Of a DNA stretch of 64,000 nucleotides, positions 57,731 through 64,000 are shown piece after piece. The first letter of the stretch is position 1. Every line of letters starts with the position of its first letter. Source of the DNA: Taiwanofungus camphoratus (taxonomy: Eukaryota; Basidiomycota; Agaricomycetes; Polyporales; Taiwanofungaceae); the NCBI GenBank assembly GCA_003999685.1, contig CP021220.1:4154001-4218000 (forward strand). The letters run 5' to 3'. A program made the position numbers and the translations under genes. The notes under the pieces were generated by a model that saw only the letters and a list, made by a program, of their open reading frames with translations, had not been told where the DNA came from and did no database searches.

Positions 57731-59708
57731 ATGTTTCCAGGTATGATTTCATGAGAATGTGTATTGATGTCTCGTTCACACGAGAACCAGAAACTGCCCA
57801 CTTGTAAATGGTGGTAGTTCTCCAGACGAGCTGAATAACAACAGTCCTCTGAATGAGCCGAATAATAACAATGGTTACTTTGCCAATCCCAAACCCAAGG
57901 CTGATAGTGCTTTTGATAATGGCAAGAGGTAGGGGTATACGTTTCTGCATGCACTGCAGTTGCATTAATGTATTGACTATCAGGGCATCAGAATCTCCTA
58001 AAGGCGCGAGACAGGACATGGATGCAATGAAATATTGGCGTCTGGGACTGGTTGCGGTTGCCTTGGAAGAGTACATTGATGCCATCTCGCTGCTCACGGA
58101 AGCGATTTGTCAGTTACTCTCAGCTTGCACTCCGTCACATTGCTAATAGTTTTGGATTATATAGCGATTGATTCGACCAAGGTGATATTCTTCGTGACTC
58201 GTGGCACTACTTATGCCAAAAACAAGGATTACGCCGCTGGTATTGGGGACTTCCAGCTTGCATCGACGATGCGAGGATATTCGCAAACTGCAGAGATACT
58301 TGTACAGATCGCTCGCTGTAGGCTTCACCTCGGGTCTCCGTCTATGGCCTTACTTGCGCTTCGCGACGCATTGTCGCTTGAACCGTCAGATACGGATGCC
58401 CTCACACTTAGACGCCGTGTGCTAGACTTGAATACTCATATGGAAGGTTATCGTGGAGCGCGGATTCGTAAGCATTGGCATACAGCAAGATCATCATATG
58501 AATTATGTCTTCAAGTCTACGCGGAAGAAGACAGTGATCCACCAGTCGAGATACAGTGCTGGGACATAGAGTTGTCTATCGTCAAAGGCAGCTGGGATGC
58601 AGCAATCGCAGCCGTAGAGTATGTATATCATAGCTCATTCTGAAGGTGTGTTACGTACACTTAGAACACCTTGCACAGCCATCTTTTGCTCGAAAAGCCC
58701 AAGGAGATTCAGGCCATGACACTGCGAGCCTTGGTATTACTACTCACCGGAAGACTGTTACAGGGTCTGGATCAAATCAACGCTGTTCTGAGGTTCGATC
58801 CGGATAATCAGCCTGCGAAAGAGCTTCGGTCTCGTATTAAAGGTGTCATACGTTTGAAGGAAGACGGAAATGCATTGTTTGGCGAGAAGCAATGGAACGC
58901 TGCAATTGGAAAGTGGAGTGACGCGCTCGAGGTGGGTTCTACTTTGACTGGTATCACTCTGCATGCGAAGCAAGTTTTTGCGTCGTCGACGTCTTCTATA
59001 GCTTGTGAATGATAAAGAAGAAGAGGGAAAGGGCGGACGCATGCGAGCTATCTTATTACTCAACCGGGCGATTGCGAGGTCAAAGGTGCGTGACGAGTGG
59101 CTTCCCCGGCTTTCATCACTGACGAAGTTCTTCATTCAGCTTGGGCAATTTTCAGAAGGCCTCAGTGACATCAACGGTACTCTTGGATTAGATCCTTCTT
59201 ATTTCAAAGCGTTTCTTGTCCGCGGACGTATATATGTTGGTCTGGAATTGTATGAATCGGCTGCTCAAGACTTCAAGGTTGCCCTCGAACATAGCGTGTC
59301 GCTGGAACCGGCTGATGTACGAGCCTTGAAAGACGAACTTGATAAAGCGGAAGAGATGGTTGCAAGAGAACGCAATCAGGTAAAGGACTACTACAAGATC
59401 TTGGGTTGGTTTACATTCTACTCTCAAGATCCGAACAGTGCTGACCCTAGGATGGCCCCGTTCCACTGACCAGGTCTCAGTCGAAACTGCACAGCAGCCG
59501 AGCTTCGAAAAGCTTACCATAAACAATCCCTCAAGCACCATCCAAACAAGGTTGATTCATCTTTGCTGTTTTTGTTGTGGAGTTGACACCGCTTGTGCAG
59601 GGAGGCTTAGAGGAGAAATTCAAACTTGTGAATGAAGCATATGCTATTCTTTCGGATGAGACCGCCCGGAGGGACTACGATGAAAAGAAAGAAAAAAATG
59701 AAGATTGA
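57731..59708 (+). CDS. DNAJC7/TPR2-like co-chaperone with TPR repeats and a C-terminal J-domain (HPN variant), 9 exons
   Basis: Exons: 57731-57740, 57826-57928, 57984-58108, 58165-58622, 58665-58931, 59002-59085, 59140-59404, 59474-59550, 59601-59708; all phases fit and the length of 498 residues is that of DNAJC7 (about 494). TPR-type helices are seen in IDSTKVIFFVTRGTTYAKNK, GYSQTAEILVQIARCRLHLG, RLKEDGNALFGEKQWNAAIG and ILLLNRAIARSKLGQFSEGL. The J-domain is DYYKILGLSRNCTAAELRKA ... KHHPNKGGLEEKFKLVNEAY. DNAJC7 passes clients between Hsp70 and Hsp90. The canonical HPD of the J-domain is His460-Pro461-Asn462 here (codon AAC at 59545-59547), which should weaken or abolish stimulation of Hsp70 ATPase. 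The first TPR (residues near 50-80) is also weak. The 10-nt first exon is the least certain part. Confidence 0.82.
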
Positions 59709-60317
59709 TATCCATGATTTCGGATGGGCCTCCCAAAGTGGTTGAAGGTTAAGAGGAGCTTCGTCTGATAGTCGAGTTCTGGACTAGGTTCGACCCCTCC
59801 CACGTGAACATGGGAGGAGTTGTACCAAGTTCTGGACCAGATAACTTTTGACTTTTCGATAGACGAGCTCGACTGCAGCGGGGGAATAACTCCATGTAAA
59901 CTTGCTCGATAATCTTGGTTTCTTAGTCAGCTCCCTCTAAAATGTCCGAATGATAATGAGTGCACTATTCTTGAGATAGAGCAGTGCCCCATCATCAATT
60001 GCGACCAACATATTCTCTCTGCTGGCAGGCTGTGTCGATGTGGGAAACTTGTATGTGAGATCTTGAGTGCACATGGAGCAGAGGTATTGGCAGGCCAACA
60101 CAAGACCTCAAGGTTAAATGCTGCGACATTATGCCTGCACAGGAAGACACGACAATCAAACCCTCGACCCCATCACTTTCAACAAAGGCGTGCTAAATAC
60201 ATGAAGAGACAGCGAGGCATAAAGACAGCGAAATCTGAGGGAATAAAAAGGTCAAGTTTTGGGAGCCTTCGGCAGGCTGAACAGAAGTATGAGCGTGAAT
60301 TCCGCTCAGTCGACCGC
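59709..60317. other. Convergent spacer between the J-protein gene and the SR-protein gene
   Basis: 3' untranslated DNA of two convergent genes; no supported frame. The plus-strand frame from 60063 is the shadow of the SR-protein gene. Confidence 0.5.
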
Positions 60318-61254
60318 TTAGTACCTTCTGTCGTCGTAGCCGCCGCGACGGTCGTATTCACGACCATATCCTCTGTCGTAGTCACCACGATAACCGCGAT
60401 CATAGTCGCGTCCGCCACCACCGCCGCCACGGTAGTCGTCGTCGTATCGAGGGCGACGCCGATCGTCATAGCCGCGAGAGTAGCGGCTGTCATATGGACG
60501 AGGATCGTAGGGTCGCTCGTCTGGGTCGCTGACGCGTGAGCTCCGGAGTAACGGTGATGATAAAGTCCATACGCACATTCGTGGCGCTTAGGGGGGCCGT
60601 AGTAGCGACCAGGAGTTGGAGTCCTTGCACGTGCTCGGCGAGCCTGCGAAATGCAATAAGACAACGTGAAGGTACACTACCAACAAATGATAAACCTTTT
60701 CGACTGTCATGGTCTTCCCCATGAGATCAGTAGCATTCAAAGCAGTGATAGCAGCATCCGCCTCTTCTGCAGTTTCCATAGTCACGAACCCGAATCCCCG
60801 CGACTCACGCGTATGAGGATCATACATGACCTGGGCCTTCTTAACCTGTAATAATAATGGACATTCTGTATAACACGCATGCGACTCAAAAGACGCACTC
60901 GGCCGACTTTTGTAAATGCCTGCTCAAGATCGCGCGTGTCCACCTTGTGGCTAAGGCCAGACACATGCAAATTATTCCCTGGATTCTGACTGCCGTCGCC
61001 ATTACGGCTAGCTGCTGGTAAGTTTCCTAGCATGGTACGTAGACTGACACTTACCCTCCTCTGTCGTCGCCCCGGGCACCGGGGCTTCTGCTTCTGCTGG
61101 AACGCCTGGGCGGTTCAACAGCGCTGCGCGGAGGGGAACGGGCCCCACCATTACTCCAGCCCTGCTCATCAGCACCGCCAAGGGCAACGGTATGGCTCAT
61201 GCTCGCGTCATGAGTGGGAATACTAATGCCCCCACCATTGCTGGGGGGAGCCAT
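60318..61254 (-). CDS. TRA2-like SR protein with one RRM, 5 exons
   Basis: Exons: 61254-61055, 61007-60899, 60845-60696, 60643-60577, 60520-60318; 242 residues, introns 47-56 nt. Residues 1-66 are Gly/Ser/Arg-rich with an RS stretch (RRSSRSRSPGARG). One RRM follows: RNP2 LHVSGL at about 80-85 and RNP1 RGFGFV at about 119-124. After the RRM come RRARARTPTPGRYYGPP, the linker typical of transformer-2 proteins, and a tail rich in Tyr, Asp, Arg and Gly repeats. TRA2-type proteins bind exonic purine-rich RNA and promote splicing in the nucleus. The RRM is split by two introns at usual places. Confidence 0.9.
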
Positions 61255-61670
61255 ATCTTGAGACTGCCAGGCTGGAGGAGAAGGGTGGAATGGTGAAAAG
61301 GGGGGAATGAAAAACGTCAGGGGCGTCACGTTGGGCAGGCGAGGGTACGAGCGGAAGCGAAAAGCGGGCGGCGACCAAGCGACGCGTGAATAAAGGAGGC
61401 ACGGAAGAACTGGCGCCAAAGAAGCGGACACGATGTGGGAATGAAACTGCAGCGGTTTCTGACGACGGAAAGGCCGGGAGCGACGGCGGCGAAGACGCAT
61501 TCGTCTCACGTAGGCCTTCAGCCAACAGACGACAAGACAAAACAGGGGAAACCGCCGTCACAGGGGCGTCAACTGTGGGCTGAAGGCAGCGACTGCTGCG
61601 GTCGGGCGTACGGGGCATTACGCATAGTATGGTGGGTCACGAATACTGAACGGGGCGGGAGTGCCGGGAT
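61255..61670. other. Spacer with promoter of the SR-protein gene
   Basis: Pyrimidine-rich on the minus strand near 61260-61330, as expected for a 5' UTR or promoter of the SR-protein gene. Frames on both strands here carry no motif. Confidence 0.4.
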
Positions 61671-62026
61671 TCACGGCGACATCGCAAACATATTCCTCGT
61701 TGTCCTCGTTGTCCTCGGTGCTGATGCTGAAGACGTACCGTCATCCATTGGGGAGGCTGCGTTGAGGAAGGTTTGTGTTGTGGAAGAGGAAGAGATGGGT
61801 GAGAGGGAAGGGCGTCCAACGACGGGCTCATATGCAAAAGCGGTCCAAACACGACCATACCCATCATCCGCCACAGGCGCTGTGAGTGCACATAGCACAA
61901 TTTTAGTCTGCGTTTACCAAGCAGCCTTTGCCAATTACTGAATTGAGTCTCATCACCATCACTGGCAATGCGTGATCAGGAGATGTGAGATGAACTTCTT
62001 GCAAGTGAATACAAGTATGCGAGCAT
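61671..62026 (-). CDS. Possible small gene of unknown function, 3 exons
   Basis: Exons 62026-62013, 61961-61918 and 61879-61671 would join in phase into 88 residues (MLAYFDGDETQFSNWQRLL and so on, then DDGYGRVWTAFAYEPVVG, ending in a Ser/Thr/Arg-rich tail). Both introns have GT..AG ends but are 51 and 38 nt, the second very short. No family is recognised. Support comes only from consistent phases and natural-looking residues. It would diverge from COX6 with 185 bp between start codons. Confidence 0.35.
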
Positions 62027-62211
62027 GATGCAGCACTCGAACTTGCTGAGGCCGTCGGGCGACAAGCAGCCGGAGCGAACCGGTTCGCTTGTCGATCCAG
62101 GCTCAGTGTCAATCCGAGCCGCGGCGGGTCGCGACCAGCAGCAAACATCATTTTCTCTGTGCACTCGCTCCTCCTCTAACGCCGTCCCCCTCGTTCCTCC
62201 CCATCACCATC

Positions 62212-62607
62212 ATGCGTGCTCAGTTGGTCGCATCTCTCCTTCGTGCCCGCCCCGCCGCCGTCGCCAGGCGCGTTGCACCCGCTTTCACGCGCCCCTCATC
62301 CACCTCGCATGAGGAAACTTTCGAGTCCTTCACGGAGCGCTACGTCACTTTCTTCCAGCAAGCCCAGGATCTGTTCGAGGTCCAGCGGGGCCTCAACAAC
62401 TGCTTCGCCCACGACCTTGTTCCTGCGCCCTCCGTCATCGAGGCTGCTGTGCGCGCCGCCCGTCGCGTTGACGACTATGCAACGGCTGTCAGGATCTTCG
62501 AGGGTGTGAAGGAGAAGGTGGAGAACAAGTCGCAGTACCAGGCTTACTTGGATGAGCTCAAGAGCCTGAGGGAGGAGCTTGGTAGGCCGTCTCATTCGCA
62601 TGACTGA
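62212..62607 (+). CDS. COX6: Cytochrome c oxidase subunit 6 (COX5A family), mitochondrial precursor
   Basis: A single exon of 131 residues. The first 28 or so residues are Arg/Ala-rich without acids (MRAQLVASLLRARPAAVARR), a mitochondrial presequence. The mature part fits the COX5A/yeast COX6 family throughout: HEETFESFTERYVTFFQQAQ, DLFEVQRGLNNCFAHDLVP, VRIFEGVKEKVENKSQYQAY. The subunit lies on the matrix side of complex IV. The start at 62212 is preceded by CACCATC, a good initiation context, and gives the right presequence; the frame is open further upstream but that part is not conserved. Confidence 0.95.
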   Translation: MRAQLVASLLRARPAAVARRVAPAFTRPSSTSHEETFESFTERYVTFFQQAQDLFEVQRGLNNCFAHDLVPAPSVIEAAVRAARRVDDYATAVRIFEGVKEKVENKSQYQAYLDELKSLREELGRPSHSHD

Positions 62608-63355
62608 TGTCTCGGTGTTGATTGTCTTTTCCATCTCAAAAGGCATTAGCACGAGGGAAGAGCTGTACACCTCATGAAAATGCACCTTGTTAATCTTAGA
62701 GTACGTCTGCATGAGCTATCATTCGTCCCTCGGTACCGATGCTGCAAGATTTTAGTTCCCGTGCATTGCAAAAGACAATTCTACAATCATATTATATGAC
62801 ACTCGCATGGACGCGATGCGGCTAGTTCATTCTTAATGTTCGCCTTTGATAGTGAACGTTGTACTCCGGCTCGGGTCTGTAAGTACTATGACGACATTCA
62901 ATCCAAGGTGAAGGGGATCTGTTTTGCCTGACAGTGTGCTGTGTCCGAGTGCCCATACAACTCATCCTCAATGTCTTTGGACATAGACGGCCCGCGGTAT
63001 TCGGGAAAACAGGACTGATCCTACCACACCATTTACTTTTAGGAGCCCCTCTGTTAACTTGAATGCACCCGGATGCTCTGAATAGACAGTCTGTTAGCCT
63101 TATGCGGGATTCAATGAGGGCAGTTTTGTCCTAATGATGTTCGCACGAAGCTGTGTCAGTTGTGCTCGGGTGACCATAGATATAACGGATTGCAAACAGC
63201 TTCCTCCTGCATAGCCCGTCGTTGGGATGCAAACTCGACGGCTATACCTGTTCTTTGATTCCCACGGCTACTGCCGCGACCATACTTGACACCATAATCT
63301 ACAGTAGACCCGCCTCCAAACTGTGATTTCTACGTGCACTTGACAGTTTATTACT
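62608..63355. other. Intergenic DNA
   Basis: No frame above background on either strand; contains the 3' UTR of COX6 and the promoter of the ankyrin gene. Confidence 0.5.
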
Positions 63356-64000
63356 ATGTCTGACGGCGCGAGCAATAGTAAGTTGCGAAAAGGTGCTTCA
63401 ATCTTCGTGTCAGACGTGTCCTGAGGCCGGGGATCTGGCAGACGAACGACTCCTCGCAGCGGCGCGCTCGGACAACGAAGACCTACTCCTCGAGGTCTTC
63501 GAGGAAGGCAAGTTTGACATCAACTACAAGGATGGGTATGTCCCCCATCCAATCTCATTCCGCATGCGTTCTATTTCTGATTTGGCCGCCAGGCTAGGAA
63601 ACACAGGTAATACAGACACGCCAGATCTCAGTGATTGCATGGCTTACGCCTAGCACGCACATCAGCCCTCCACTACGCGTGAGTATGTACTGTCCCTGCC
63701 GGACCCGCTTCGCACAAATGCTCACGATCACCAGGGCATCGACTGGATCGCTCAGCGTCCTTGAGCACATCCTGTCACACGAGGACTGCGATGTCGACCC
63801 CATCAACCGCCTCGAGCGCGCTACGCCGCTCCACCTCGCGCTCAGGCTGGGCGATTCGGAGGTTCGGAAGGCGGTCGTCGAGAGCTTGCTGGATGCTGGA
63901 GCGGACATGACGTACGTGGCTTTTCCCTGTTGACGGATCCAGCTCGGGATGAGACATCGCCGTGCATCGTTAGGATCAAGGACAGGCACGGACAGACCGC
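63356..64000 (+). CDS. Ankyrin-repeat protein, 5' part, with two microexons
   Basis: Exons: 63356-63377, 63442-63535, 63593-63606 (14 nt), 63666-63678 (13 nt), 63735-63911 and 63974 to the window edge; phases fit at each join. The product starts MSDGASNNERLLAAARSDNE, then DINYKDGLGNTALHYAAS, ATPLHLALRLGD, LLDAGADMTIKDRHGQTA, three ankyrin repeats with the usual TALHYA and TPLHLA cores. The two microexons together encode LGNTALHYA, the ankyrin core, which is strong support for them. Similar small ankyrin proteins of about 200 residues are common in Agaricomycetes; partners are unknown. The 3' end is outside the window. Confidence 0.82.

Noticed and set aside
60063-60539. 158-codon plus-strand frame
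   Set aside because: Val/Ala/Thr-rich shadow of the Tyr/Asp/Arg-rich tail of the SR protein on the other strand.
61903-62151. 82-codon minus-strand frame upstream of COX6
   Set aside because: No motif; it overlaps the COX6 promoter and the better-phased candidate at 61671-62026.

Overview
The window reads as nuclear DNA of a basidiomycete fungus, most likely an Agaricomycete. Host genes are cut by many short introns (mostly 45-60 nt, GT..AG), the gene set is fungal (exocyst EXO84, COX6, a MOSC/mARC-like protein, a TRA2-like splicing factor), and the mobile elements are fungal chromoviruses and a LINE with RNase H. I rebuilt exon structures by hand from splice sites, reading frame and family conservation.

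Layout. (1) 1-260: 5' end of a minus-strand gene, possibly a glycogen-targeting phosphatase subunit. (2) 261-8337: a GC-rich, microsatellite-laden stretch (to about 3.8 kb), then DNA without a gene I can defend. (3) 8338-10115: a five-exon membrane-anchored O-fucosyltransferase-like gene on the minus strand with a TATA box. (4) 11.5-47.9 kb: about 36 kb of nested transposons inside one host gene, a decayed isocitrate lyase/PEP phosphomutase superfamily gene. A LINE entered its coding sequence (11-bp target duplication). A large LTR element (C) lies in the LINE. Chromovirus B sits in the integrase part of C, and chromovirus A2 sits in an intron of an antisense gene carried by C. A sister copy, A1, with identical LTRs, sits in the RNase H part of the LINE. 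An inverted pair of A-type LTRs marks a deletion at the left edge of C. (5) 48.4-64.0 kb: a compact host segment with eight well-supported genes: MOSC/mARC-like protein, EXO84, an RWD/DUF1115 protein divergent from EXO84, a 12-zinc-knuckle protein, a DNAJC7-like TPR/J protein, a TRA2-like SR protein, COX6 and an ankyrin protein that runs off the window.

What stands out. The zinc-knuckle gene is built by tandem duplication of a two-knuckle exon. The DNAJC7-like protein has HPN where the J-domain needs HPD. The ankyrin gene has two consecutive microexons of 14 and 13 nt. Both chromovirus families carry a primer-binding site complementary to their own LTR (Tf1-type self-priming) and an extra zinc-knuckle ORF after pol. 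Element C carries an antisense, intron-containing gene with a cysteine cluster close to Zn2Cys6, plus an internal copy of its polypurine tract. The host genes of region 5 are housekeeping functions (secretion, RNA processing, chaperones, respiration) and do not form a cluster with a shared pathway.
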